This document shows positions 43,461-54,984 of a stretch of DNA of 64,000 nt, in pieces. The notes under the pieces were generated by a model. That model saw only the letters and a program-made list of their open reading frames with translations, was not told the DNA's origin and made no database searches. Every line of letters begins with the position of its first letter. Position 1 is the first letter of the stretch. The translations under genes were made by a program, and so were the position numbers. Source of the DNA: Spirodela intermedia (taxonomy: Eukaryota > Streptophyta > Magnoliopsida > Alismatales > Araceae); contig LR746274.1 in NCBI GenBank assembly GCA_902729315.2, forward strand, positions 6,941,037 to 7,005,036. The letters run 5' to 3'.

Positions 43461-45164
43461 TGATAAGTTTTCATTATCATGAGTTAATAATTAGTAAATA
43501 ATATAGTTTTAGTCTTAACTCATGATAAATAGACTTATATTTGTGTTAAAATGTGAAAAGTGATTTTCAGTTGATTAACGTGAATTTTTAGATAATTATG
43601 TGATTTTATATGAATTTATATGATTTTTATAATCTTACTTTTGAGATAAATAAAGAAAAAGAAATAAAAATAAAAAGGCTAGTAGAGACCACTCTGCAAG
43701 CAAGTCAGAAGCACAGTCGGGGAGGAGCTGCGAGTAGAGGCTCGAGCGGCTAGGACCGATAGAGGCACGTGTGTGCCACTCCTCTTCCACGTCACCGATG
43801 GTCAGCCGGCTGTGGGGTAAGAAGTGGTCGTACATGCGCGAGAAAGTAAATGTAATATTAGTATATATTCACCCAAAACTTCCGCACACAAGTAATGTGA
43901 GACTAAACCCACATCACACCTTCCCTAGAAAAGGTTCGATGAAAGATTACTTATTTATAATAGAGATATACCATGATGACGTTATTAGATAAGGGCATTA
44001 GAGTACTTATATCAATCTCTCTCATGTAGGCGAGCAATCGGCATGGGTTCAAATCTTCTTAGAGCCATAACTCATATTTTTTATTTGATTATCTCGACTT
44101 TTCTATAGATCGCCGATGAAAGATTAAGCAATTAAAATCACTGGATCATCGGCAAAAAACTTGTCAATTAGATTTACCGAGTATTGTTACTAAAATTGTT
44201 GAACAATTTTCGATAAAAGAATCGCGAATCCATCGAGTAAAGCATCTCCGATTGATCGACGAACAAGCCATCATCAAGAAGAGGATGATTTGCCAGGAGA
44301 CGAGTCGCCACCTCTTGAGAGCATATCAGATGTGATGAAAAGCCTCCTCTTGTTGTGCGGATCTGAGGATGAAGCTCTTTGACATGTGCCCCACCTTCAT
44401 TCTACTCCTTTTTGTCGAGTGATAGTCACAAGAGAGTCGCAAAGTTGCCATTTTTTTACTCTGTCGGGTGACAGCCGCTGAAGACGATTTGACAACCCAT
44501 TTCATTGATCTCTAGACTTCGCAAGGAGATCTAGAGATTGCCCACGTTGTCCTTATCCAAGGAAAGCTTTCAAGGCTGTGGACACTACACGACGATCCTC
44601 CCAAATGCTCAGAATTCTGGTTCATCACTGACGCATCATCGTCGTGACGCCGGAACTCTGTTTTCTTGCTTTCAACTTACTTTACACTTCATTTAGTGAT
44701 AATTTGTGTGATTTAAATTTACCAAGATATACTTCATTCCATTATGATTCTTCCACCTTTTACAAATTTTAATTTGATCAATTAAATCGTTTGTAATTAC
44801 TTACGTAAAAATCGTCAGGCAGAACTCTATTTTCACCTGATTTGTGTTCGCTAGGTGCTAATGTCATCATGATGTCCGCACCCTTATTTCTATCTTTCGT
44901 GAATTTTAAATATATTTTATTTTTATTTTCTAGTATAAAATTAATAGAAAATAGTATCATTTGAGAAAAATTCTGAATAATTACCTGATATTATATTACA
45001 TCCTTGTGATCGACTTGGAAAATTAATGCTATTTTTGAAAGTTTTATTGAATTATAGTTGATATATTTGTTCAGAAATACTTCTAAATTTCTAAATTTTT
45101 TTATTTTCTAGTTTTATAAATTTTAAATTTGCGTGATTTATTATACAATGACTAAGTTACGTCA
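43461..45164 (+). mobile_element. LTR-A copy (presumed solo) inside gag of the Ty3/Gypsy element
   Basis: 1,704 bases from TGATAAGTTTTCATT to AAGTTACGTCA, matching the family along its length. It separates the start of gag from the rest of gag. The flanking pentamers (GTACT left, ATGCC right) do not match, so it may have come from recombination between elements, or a flank was lost. Confidence 0.8.
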
Positions 45165-47100
45165 ATGCCCAATCTTGATAACTATTGGAATCATATCCAG
45201 AAAAGTATTTGAATCAATGCTCCATATTATGAGGGTTCTAGAGATCATAAGGACTATCTTGATTGGGAATCCAAACTAAATAATTATTTCAAATGGTATG
45301 ACCTACCTGAGTTTAGGAAGGTTAGACTTGTAGAGATGAAATTAGGAGGACAAATGAAGATCTTTTAGGAAAATGTTGAATTTTCTATTTAGAATTGATG
45401 TGAGAATCCTATAGAAACTTGGGCCTAAATGAAGGATCAATGGCATTTTTTAAAGCAAGAAAGTAGTCCAATGATTGAGTATATCACACAATTTGAGGAA
45501 TTTTATATGTGATGTAAAATTGAAGAGAATCCGCATGTCATCATTTCTCGATTTAGAACTGGCCTTAATCCCTACCTTAAAATTGAGTTATTAGTCAGGA
45601 AAGCTACCACTCTTGTACATGCATACTAGATCGTAGAAGTCCTTGAATTATGCCAAAAAATTTCTACTACCCCCTCCACTCTTATCGGTCGCCCTATCTA
45701 AGGTGGTCACTCTTACTCCTCCTACCCTAGCCACCCGATGAGCTCCCAACTGAGTGTAGGTAAGTCTAATTCTATTCTCACTCCATGCTTAGATACTCGT
45801 GCTGCTGCTTCTGCTCCACAGCTGCCCTTACTTCCTCTACTCTATCACTGTCTCTTGATTCTATTGCTCGAGCACCTACTCAGGCCACACTCCCTCCAAC
45901 TGATTCATTGAGAGTGACTTGCTTCAAGTGCCACGGATGTGGGCACTGAGCTAACCAATGCCCATCTAGAGCGCTACACATAGGACATGATGATTTTCAA
46001 CTTGAGCCTTATATTGCTGATCTGACTATTGAGGAGGACGATTAATGGTATCATCTGAATCTTTGATTCTTCTCCTCTCTCCCATAGTGCTCCCTCTCCT
46101 GTTCTTGTAATCATAGTCCGATGTACCCTTACCCAGCCAGCTATTGATGATAATATTTTGAGGACATCTATTTTCTATACTTATATTAACATTAGTGAAA
46201 AAATGTGTAAGACGATTGTGGACAGTGGTAGTTGCATTAATGTTGTGTTGAACACATCGATTTCACATCTTAAATTACCTTTGATTGATCATCCTTGACA
46301 CTATCATGTCTCTTAGACTGATTTGATTTCCATCTCAGTTAAAAATTAGTGTCTCCTTTCTCTTAAGGTACAATCTTATGATGAAAAAGTTCTATGTGAT
46401 GTATTACCTTTGAAAGTAAGCAACATAACCCTAGGTCGTCCTTGGCTTTATAATAATGATGTTCAGCAATTTGGTTGATTGAACACTTGCTCCATCTTGT
46501 ATAAGGGTAAGAAGATTACTTGGCACTCGTATAGCTTGCATCCTAAAACCCCTCAGCCTAGTCACCCATCACCGACCTTAAACCTTCTTACTGGGAGTCA
46601 ATGCTAGCAAGAGTTAGAACGCAAACCCACCATGTATTTAGCCATGATCCCAGATCAGTTTGACAATGCTCCCACCTCTCCTTCTCTTGAGGTTGCTAAC
46701 TTACTGTTTGAGTTCCCAACTGTCTTTTCTGATGAGTTGTTGAACGAGCTCCCTCCCATGTGTGATATCTAGTGTGCCATTGACCTCATGTCTAGATCAT
46801 CTCTTCCTAACTTTCCCCATTATCATTTGGATCCTACTCAGCATAAAGAACTCCAACGCCAAGTACAAGAATTATTAGATAAAGGATTCATTTAGGCGAG
46901 CCTTAGCCCTTGTGCCATTCCTGCCTTCTTGACCCCAAAGAAAGATGGCACTTGGCGTATGTGCATTGACAGTAAAGCTATCAATAAGATTATTGTAAAA
47001 TATCGATTTCCTATCTCTCTAGTTGATGATACATTTGATACGATGGCTAGATCTATGATCTTTTCTGAGATTAATCTCCGAAGTGATTACCATCAAAGGG

Positions 47101-49529
47101 TTAGTCTCATAATATAAATAAAATAAGTAAAATAATATAAATTAAGAATTAAATGATAAAATATTATGAATGTCAAAATGAGTCGATAACACATCTATAA
47201 TTACATTCTCTACCAATTAATATATATAAGATATTAATGTATAGATACAATTGCTAATTTATAATTATAAAATATCATCAAGGAACAAAAAATGAATCAA
47301 AAAAATTGATTGACAATGTGATAAAAATTTAGATTAAAAGACTTAATCTGGTCTTTTCATCACCTAGATGAGAGAATAAGTAAAAATAAAAATAAATAGA
47401 GTCCAAATAGAAATTAAATTCTAAAACACAACATGTCACTTTGTTGCTCTATCATGTGAATGTAGAATATCATAAATTGAATTATAAATCTATTAAAATA
47501 ACAGAAAAAGAATGAAAAGGATTAATCTCATTCCTATTTATCACCCAAACAAAGGATTCAACAAAAAGGAGAATAAATTTCAATCAAAATAGAAATTGAA
47601 ATGCAACATTGCTTTGCTTGTCTGTAGATGTCACTTAGAGAGAACTCAATGACCTAAGATTGAAACTTCCCTTAGCACTGTCAGACTCCACACCAAGCTC
47701 TGGGTTTCTCCCCTTCTCCCCTTGTCTCTCATGACTTATCCCCTTCTTTATCAGGATAAGTTACCTAGATAATGGGCTTGGCATTGAGCCCAACAGTACC
47801 AATCCCTAAAAGTTCCACTTCAGACAATGAGGTTAGAACCCATTAGAAGATCAAGAAGAAATTTCTCAAGAATGGCGTAGATTTATGCATAAATTTATAA
47901 GTATATTAAAAAAATTAATATTTTGATTTAGTGACATTTATTATCATTTTATCTTGAGTAACATAAAAAAAGAATTCACTAAAAATAATTATGATTAGTA
48001 GAAAGTTGTATCAGGGTTTTTAAATGAGATACGAATTCCTAACTTTCTTTTTTAATTTTAGATACATGTTGGCATTACAATGCATCATTGAGGTTATGCT
48101 CAGGTCATCACTTATTATTCTTCAAGGACTTTAACACTTTGTAGTTGGATGATCACATTGGTTATCAGGTTGTTGGAGAAGCCAAGATCATTATTTGAAG
48201 ATAACTTCAAAGTGAAAATTCTATGTGAGCTGAACTAAGTTATCATGGTTGTAATCAAACACTTGAGTTTAGTGGAACCCAAGATTAAGCATTATTATTG
48301 GATAGTGAATGTAGGCTGGAGGCCAAATCACAATAAAAATTCTTTAATTTTATATCTATTCATATATAAGAATTAGAGGACTGACTAGGAGGAGACTAAT
48401 TATTTCTGTCAAGAGTCAAGTAGAATCTAAGATTAATAAGTGGAGCCTTATACTCAGCACTGCCTTCATCAAATCCTCCATGGGTCAATGTAAGCAATTT
48501 ATCCAGCCGATATTGTTGGTTCCAGATTGCTGTATTATTGTTGATCTTTTTTTTCTTTTCTAGTTTTGATAAAGTTTTTATTCTTCTTCTCACATCTTCC
48601 CTTGTTTTATTGCACATGAATGTCGTTTCCAATTGCTTTATTCCCTTTGCCGTTTGGCTTTCTACCACCTAATTGTAATATTGTTGAACCTCTAATTTCC
48701 ATAGATCTATGCCAATGCTTGAGTCAAATCCTGGATACTCCTCAGTTGCTAGAAACCTTGATAACTTATTTTATCTCTCATGTAATTTTCGAAATTCGAT
48801 CTTGCTTACTTCCACCTCCTTTTTTAGGGTTTTGAATCTTGCTTTGTTGCTCTTGATGGCCATCATGATCGTTGGCTTTGATACAGTGGATAGGAATCCA
48901 TCAGTGAGAGAGAAACGAGAAACAGATCTAGCTGAGCTTTAGGAAGCAAAATAAAGAAGGAAATCGGATCCCAGATGGCATCAGAGAATTTGTAGTAAAT
49001 ATTTGAGAGGGTTACCACTCTCCCATGCTCTTGAGAACAGCCTTCTCCCATTTGCCTCCTCTCTTATTGATATAACCCCCACTCTTTTCTGGAGTCTGCT
49101 ACAGATTCTTATTTTTGAAAAGTCAATGGTTCAATATGAGTACTAGATTCTGATATTTCACAACTATGAACTATTAGTGGTACCACTCATGCTGTTAACA
49201 AGGGTAGATCAACAACATAAGCACTTGCTCTAATAGATTTTAGATAATAGATGGATTTGGATTGTAGGTTTTGAGTTTCTTCGCACCACATGCAAGAAAC
49301 TCATCGAGTTGTAGGTTAATCATCACATTCTCATTGAATGCCTTCAATGAGAGTAGCTGCGCAGTTCTGTCTGTCTGTCAGTCTGTCTTCATCTCTCTCT
49401 CTCTCTCTCGCTCAATCCCTCTCTCTTCCCATTCTCCCTCATTTAAGTCATGAGACCGCAAGAGCAGATCCAGCATTGTTTGCCTTCGATCAGTCAGTCA
49501 AGCTTTATTTTGGAGCTATCAGGGTTCTA
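47101..49529. other. Intergenic interval with one degenerate antisense frame
   Basis: AT-rich sequence after the truncated reverse transcriptase. No intact gene was recognised. The complement of about 48396-48900 carries a broken frame with long coding-like stretches (see findings). CT repeats occur at 49391-49412. Confidence 0.5.
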
Positions 49530-50511
49530 ACGTGCGTGCCCACCAGGCAATAACCTTTTCCCTCTCAAGTCATCTTGTCCGGACTTCCATCCGTATGGAG
49601 TGGGCTTATTGCCTCATGGTTTCCCCTTGAACCAGGGGAGTTTTCAGCATTGTCCCTATCTCAAGATTGGCCGAGTCATCTTCCCTCCAAAGGTTCCTTG
49701 AGGTTCCACATTCGACCTACATTGTCTTCTTCTCATGGACCAGTTGTGAAGCTGACGAGGTAACCTTTCCATAACCTAAGGGGAAAACCGGGTTAGACCT
49801 AAGATTAGGTATGCTCAGGCGGCCTCATCTAGTCTCACAATATTTTCCTGGAGTCCATACAAATCCGTATTTTAGAATTTCCCCGTCCTTCTTCATCCAT
49901 CAAAAATATAAATACTACTCACAAAGATTAAAAAACGGGTTTTTCTTTACGAACGTCCCTGGAAAGTACAACTAATGACGAGTTTCTTCTTCGGTTTCGA
50001 CCTTTTCCTTGGTAAAAGAAACTGCGGGGTTTTCTTTCTCACCGTCCCTGGGAAATACTACTAATGACGAGTTTCTTCTCTGGATTTGAGCTTTCGTGCT
50101 TACGAAATGGTCAAGCCCTGGAGAAAAGTTTTGTGGTTCGATGCTCCGGGATGTTGTCCCAAGGTTCCAACGCAACCGGCAATGCAACTCCGCCTCCGGT
50201 TTGACTTTTTTTGCGTATATAATACTCGACCGGTCCGCCGTCGACGTCTCATAAATTTAAAATAGACCTGTGTTTTCGAGGCCACGGTACTCTCGTGCCA
50301 GTGGGACCCACGAGATCTTACACTTTGACTCATCGGGCCCCACCAACCGACCCCTCTGCGGGCAAAAGGAAAATTTGACCGCTCCGGGCATTTGAAAAAA
50401 TTCATGATCACGGGATTATCTTTTACTTGTATTCGGCTATAATTTCTAGATTCAAGACAAGTTCTTCTTTCTATCAGTTTATCTAGTTAATAATAAATAA
50501 TTTACTAAATA

Positions 50512-50531
50512 ATATATATATATATATATAT
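50512..50531. repeat. (AT)n microsatellite
   Basis: Alternating AT run of about 20 bases, 250 bases upstream of RALF-like copy C; it falls in a stretch that interrupts the promoter similarity to copies A and B. Confidence 0.85.
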
Positions 50532-50693
50532 CTATAATTCTCCTAAAATATTGTATAAGCACAAGGTTAGGGGTTGGTTGATAATGTATGTTAGCAATAG
50601 GCTTGCTAAAAGAAATCATACCGTACGGACCTCACGAAGGGCGCCGTGAGGAGAGAAACGTGCCGGGGAGACCATCCTCATCCTATTAAAGAG

Positions 50694-50700
50694 ACCCAAG
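50694..50700 (+). promoter_or_regulatory. TATA-like box of RALF-like gene copy C
   Basis: TATTAAA 75 bases before the ATG in the same CCTCATCCTATTAAA context as copy A. Confidence 0.6.
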
Positions 50701-50768
50701 CACCTCAGGTTTCACAGAAAGAGAGACAGAGAGCCCTAGTGACAGAGAGAGGGGGTACAGAGGGAGAG

Positions 50769-51095
50769 ATGGCTTCTGGTCTGCGAGCACCAGCGTTCAT
50801 CTTGCTCCTGATATTCTTGGGCGTCTTCGCGGCCACAGAAGCGACCAGCGTCCCTGCGTCTGCGGATGTTTTGCTCTCTGGGATTTCCGGCGGCCGCTGC
50901 AACGGCTCGATCGCAGAGTGCCTTGGCGGAGGCGAGTTCGAGATGGGTTCCGAGGTGAGCAGGAGGATCCTGCAGTCCAACAACTACATAAGCAACCGCG
51001 CCGTGACACGGAACAATCGACCGGCGTCTTCTTCGGCAAGTTCAGGCCGACGCTACACCCCTGGTTGCAGCACCTACAATAGATGCAAGCGGTAA
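50769..51095 (+). CDS. RALF-like secreted peptide precursor, copy C
   Basis: 108-residue intronless frame differing from copy A at five residues: V15I, S26T, I28V, Q94R and S98P. The signal peptide, the CNGSIAEC pro-region, RRIL at 65-68, YISN at 73-76 and the terminal GCSTYNRCKR are all kept. It also lacks the first cysteine pair of canonical RALFs, leaving Cys100 and Cys106 in the mature part. The frame is open upstream to 50646, but ATG at 50769 aligns with copy A and precedes the signal peptide, so it is preferred. Retention of an open frame in a block whose surroundings have diverged suggests that selection has acted, but this was not measured. Confidence 0.88.
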   Translation: MASGLRAPAFILLLIFLGVFAATEATSVPASADVLLSGISGGRCNGSIAECLGGGEFEMGSEVSRRILQSNNYISNRAVTRNNRPASSSASSGRRYTPGCSTYNRCKR

Positions 51096-51162
51096 TTCGC
51101 CGGTAGGAACATGTTTCAGGAAGTTGCTTTACTCCCATAAATGTTTCTAGTGTCTTCGTCCA

Positions 51163-51366
51163 AGTCGAACGGTGGGTGGGGCTGCGGCAGACGGCCTCGA
51201 TCTACCGCTGGGGGGTCAAACGCGCCGGTGTGAAGCTAAAGACCCTCTTACTCTTATGTATCCTTTCCGTGAATAAGCAAGTCTGTGCTTTGATATGAGA
51301 GAGATGACTCTCCCATTTTGTGTGAGACTCGGAGCGCTGCCGACGAGTGAGAATCACCGTCCTGCA
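51163..51366 (+). repeat. Unclassified RALF-downstream repeat, copy 4 (internal deletion)
   Basis: Begins GTCGAACGGTGG shortly after the stop of RALF copy C and follows the family through TGTGTGAGACTCGGAG. The segment with the CCACCACGGGGTTCTCACGG motif is then missing and the match resumes at GAGTGAGAATC. Confidence 0.75.
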
Positions 51367-51534
51367 TAACCCGATAATCCCATAAATTAGATTACGAAAA
51401 TTACCAAAATTAATTACAAAAAGCATAATCCGATTAGTTCCCTCACATGAATAATAAGCTTCTTTCAAGTAAAGGGCCAAAATTCAAAATTTTAAATTAA
51501 TAACAAAGAATTGACAAGAGAAATAAGCCCATCA

Positions 51535-52200
51535 CGTCGAACGGTGGAGGTGCGGTCTGCTGCCTCGATCTGATGGGGATGGAAGAAGTGGGCCACCGCC
51601 GCCATACATCGCCAACGCCGCCCGCTGCCGCCTTCCTCCGTCCTAGCCCATCCACCGCTCGCCGCCGTCCGTAGCCACAGCCCGTCGTCACCGCCACCGT
51701 CCTCGCTCATCCCGTCGTTCGCCGCTGTCCGTCGCCATTGCCCACCTGTGTCGTCGCCGTCCGCCCGCTGCCACCATCCCTTTGACCCCTCCGCCGGTTC
51801 CGCTGCCGCCGCCCGCACGAGCCGTTCGTGCTTCCCCCTTTTTCTCCCACCAGTTAGGGCTTAAAAGCCCCGGCTCGCAGTATCACGAGCCGCTGGCCCG
51901 AACCGGATCGGGTACAACAGGAACTGAACTGGCCCGTAGCGGGGTCAAACGCGCGCCGTGAAGATGAAGAACCTCTTACTCTTCTTATGCGTACTTTCCG
52001 TGAGTAAGCAACAGTCAGGGCCTTGAAGCGAGAGACGAGCCCACCATTCTGTGTGAGACTAGGAGTTCCATTCCACCGCGGGGTTGTCACGGCGTAGCGC
52101 CGTCGATGCTTGTGGTTGGGTTGGGGGATCTCAGAAACTCGTTTTGGCTTGAGGTCGTCGATGCCTGTGGTTGGGTTGAGTTCCATCTCACAAACCAGCG
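51535..52200 (+). repeat. Unclassified RALF-downstream repeat, copy 5, with a GC-rich insertion
   Basis: Starts GTCGAACGGTGGAGGTGCGG at 51535, is interrupted after CCTCGATCTG at about 51570, and resumes near 51935 at GGGGTCAAACGCG. It then runs through TGTGTGAGACTAGGAGTTCC and ACGGCGTAGCGCCGTCGATG. The inserted 0.36 kb is very GC-rich (CCGCCG repeats) and ends in CCGAACCGGATCGGGT-like sequence of unknown origin. Confidence 0.75.
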
Positions 52201-52249
52201 AGATTTAACCCTAATTGGTAATATGAACAGAATCATCTAAAAGGGCGGA

Positions 52250-52560
52250 TTGAGTGACAGTGGAATGGGCAGAGTGTGGGGAAGGGATGGTTGTAGTGGC
52301 AACAGAACCGGTGGAGGGTAAAGGCAGCTGCATGATGGACGACAGAAGTGGACGGTGATGACAGTAGAGGTGAAGAGGCTGAGTATGGTAGCACATGGAG
52401 GCAGTGGGAATAAGGTAGGCAGTGACAGTAGATGGTGAAGGTAGTGGTGGCGGTGACAATCGATGATGATGGTCAATGATGGACGGCAGATAAATAGTAG
52501 ATAATGATGGCAGAGGACAATGGTAGTGATAGAAGATAGTGACAATGGATAAATGGACCT
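52250..52560. repeat. TGG/ATGG-rich low-complexity tract
   Basis: Irregular repeats of GTGG, ATGATGG and GACAGTGG words over about 300 bases. The open frames on the complement (His, Pro, Ser, Tyr-rich) come from this composition. Confidence 0.7.
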
Positions 52561-53344
52561 CACAACCCCTCATTACAGAGTGAATGACCCTCATGACCTT
52601 TCTTTGTTAAGCGATGACCCTCATGGTTGATGAATTCAATTTAAAAGTTGATAAGTCTTCATTATCATGAGTTAATAATTAGTAAATAGTATAGTTTTAA
52701 CCTTAACTCATGAAAAATAGACATATTTATATTAAAGTATGAAAAGTAGTTTTTAGTTGATTAACGTGAATTTTTGGTTAATTATGTGATTTTATAAAAA
52801 ATTATATGATTTTTATAATCTATTTTTGAGATAAATGAAGAAAAAGAAATAAAAATAAAAATAAAAATATAGTAAAATGGGGGGTACCCACTAGTCAGCC
52901 GGGCCTGCAAGTGAGTCGGAAACGCAGTCAGGGAGGAGCCGTGAGTAGGGGTTTGAGCGACTAGGACCGATAGGGGCACGCGTACGCTACTCCTCTTCCA
53001 CGTTACCGGTGGCCAACCGGTTGTGGGGCAAGAAATGGTAGTACACGCTAGAGATAGAGACTTAAAAATGTAATATTAGTATATATTCACCCGAAACTTT
53101 AGTGCACAAATGATGTGGGACTAAACTTGCGTCACACCTTCCCTAAAAAGGGTTTGATAATTTTAATACCTACAATACCCTTTATTTATAATAGAGATAT
53201 ACTATGATGATGTCATTTGATTAGGACATTAGAGTACTTATTTTAATTTCTCTTATGCAAGTGGGCAATCGGAGCGGGTTTGAATTCTCCTAGAGTCAGA
53301 ACTCATATTTTTTATTTGATTATCGTGACTTTCTTGTAGATCGC

Positions 53345-54984
53345 TGACGTGACTTAGTCTTTGTATATTAAATCAAGTAAATCTAAAATTTATAAAACTA
53401 GAAAATATGATTTTTCAGATATTTAGAAGTATTTCTGAACAAATATATCAATTATAATTCAATAAAACTTCCAAAAATAATGGTAATTTTCCAAGTCGAT
53501 CATAGGGATGTAATATAATACTTGATAATTATTCAGAATTTCTCTCAAAGAATACTATTTTCTATAAATTTTATAGTAGGAAATAAAAAGGAAATATATT
53601 TAAAATTCACGAAAAAATGAAATAAGGGTGCAGACATCAAGATGACGTCAGCGCCCGACGAACGCAAATTGGGCGGAAACAGAGTTCCGCCTAACAATTC
53701 TTACATACGCGATTACAGACGATTTAATTAATCAAATTAAGATCTATAAAAGCTAGAAGAATCGTAATTGAACGAAGTATATTTTAAAAAATTAAAATCA
53801 CACAAATTATCACTAAATGAAGCATAAAGTAAGTTAAAAGCAAGAAAATAGAGTTCCGGTGTTGCGGCGGTGATGCATCGGCGATGCGTTGGCGATGCAC
53901 CGGAATCCTGAGCGTTCAGGAGGATAGTCGTGTAGTGTCCACGGCCTCGAAGGCTCTCCTTGGACAAGGACGATGTGGGCAATCTCTAGATCTCCTTGTG
54001 AAGTTTAGAGATCAATGAAATGAGTTGTCAAATCGTCTCTGGCAGCTATCACCCGGCGGAGTAGAAAAATGGCGACTTTGCGGCTCTCCTGCGGTTGTCA
54101 CTCGATAGAGAGGAGCTGGATGGAGGTAGGGCGCGTGTCAAGGAGCTTCATCATCAGGTCCGTGCAGCAAGAAGAGGCTCTTCATCACATCTGGTACATC
54201 TCAGGAGGTGGCAACTCGTCTCCTAGCAGATTGTCCTCTTCTCGAGGACAGCTTGTTCGTCGATCAATCGGAGATGCTTTACTCGATAGATTTGGGATCC
54301 TTTTATCGCAAATCGTTCAACAATTTTAGTAACAATACTTTGCAAATCACGTTGATAAGATTTTCACCGATGATCTAGCGATTCTGGTTGCTTAATCCTT
54401 CACCGGCGATCTGCAGGAAAGTCGCGATAATCAGATAAAAAATATGAATTTTGGCTCTATGAGGATTTGAAACCACGCTGGTTGGCTGCCTTTTCTGGGG
54501 AAGGTGACGCGGGTTTAGTCCCACATCACTTGTGCACCGAATTTTCGGGCAAATATATAATAATGTTACATTTGAAGGCAAGTCCTTTTCTCATGCGTGT
54601 ATGACCACTCCTTGCCCCACAGCCGGCTGGCCACTAGTGACGTGGAAGGGGAGTGGCACACATGTGCCCCTATTGGTCGAAGCCGCTCGAGCCCCTGCTC
54701 GCAGCTATTCCCCGACTGCGCTTCCAACCCACTTGTGGGCCCGGCTGGCTGGCAGGTCCCCCTCATTTGTTTTATCTTTATTTCTTTTTCTTCATTTATC
54801 TCAAAAGTAAGACTGTAAAAATCATATAAATTCGTATAAAATCACAAAATTACCCAAAAAATCACATTAATCAACTGAAAACCACTTTTCACACTTTAAC
54901 ACAAATATAAGTCTATTTATCATGCATTAAGTCTAAAACTATATTCTTTACTACTTATTAACTCATGATGATGAAGACTTATCA
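53345..54984 (-). mobile_element. Solo LTR-A nested in the 5' LTR (reverse orientation)
   Basis: 1,640 bases from TGACGTGACTTAG to GAAGACTTATCA on the plus strand, flanked by ATCGC (53340-53344) and ATCAC (54985-54989), a 5-bp target duplication with one change. In uninterrupted copies the target reads TAGATCGCC...TGAAGGATTAAGC, so the host LTR is restored across the insertion. It belongs to the shorter LTR subtype. Confidence 0.9.

Larger units (their letters stand above)
42000..47100 (+). mobile_element. Decayed Ty3/Gypsy retrotransposon (LTR part, gag, protease, RT start), split by an LTR-A copy
   Basis: The left part looks like an LTR with a TATA-like CTTATAAATAGG at 42060-42071. A primer-binding site follows at 42948 and a gag-like start at 43053. 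An LTR-A copy interrupts at 43461-45164. From 45165 the frame continues, with many stops, as gag (DYLDWESKLNNYFKWYDLPE), a CCHC zinc knuckle (45920-45961), an aspartic protease site IVDSGSC (about 46215-46235) and the reverse transcriptase start TPKKDGTWRMCIDSKAINK at 46929. The RT frame ends abruptly after LRSDYHQ at about 47098. The rest of pol and the right LTR were not seen. The left LTR boundary is uncertain. Confidence 0.75.
49530..51366 (+). repeat. RALF segmental duplication, unit C
   Basis: Third copy of the RALF block, about 20 kb from unit B. It holds the CAATAACCTTTTCCCTCTCA segment at 49545, the CATGGACCAGT segment near 49735, a promoter block duplicated within itself (near 49975 and 50065, both with TAATGACGAGTTTCTTCT), the TATA box, the intact gene and a shortened downstream repeat. 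Confidence 0.75.

Noticed and set aside
52211-52594. Minus-strand frames rich in His, Pro, Ser and Tyr
   Set aside because: Low-complexity TGG/ATGG tract; no start context, domain or homology.
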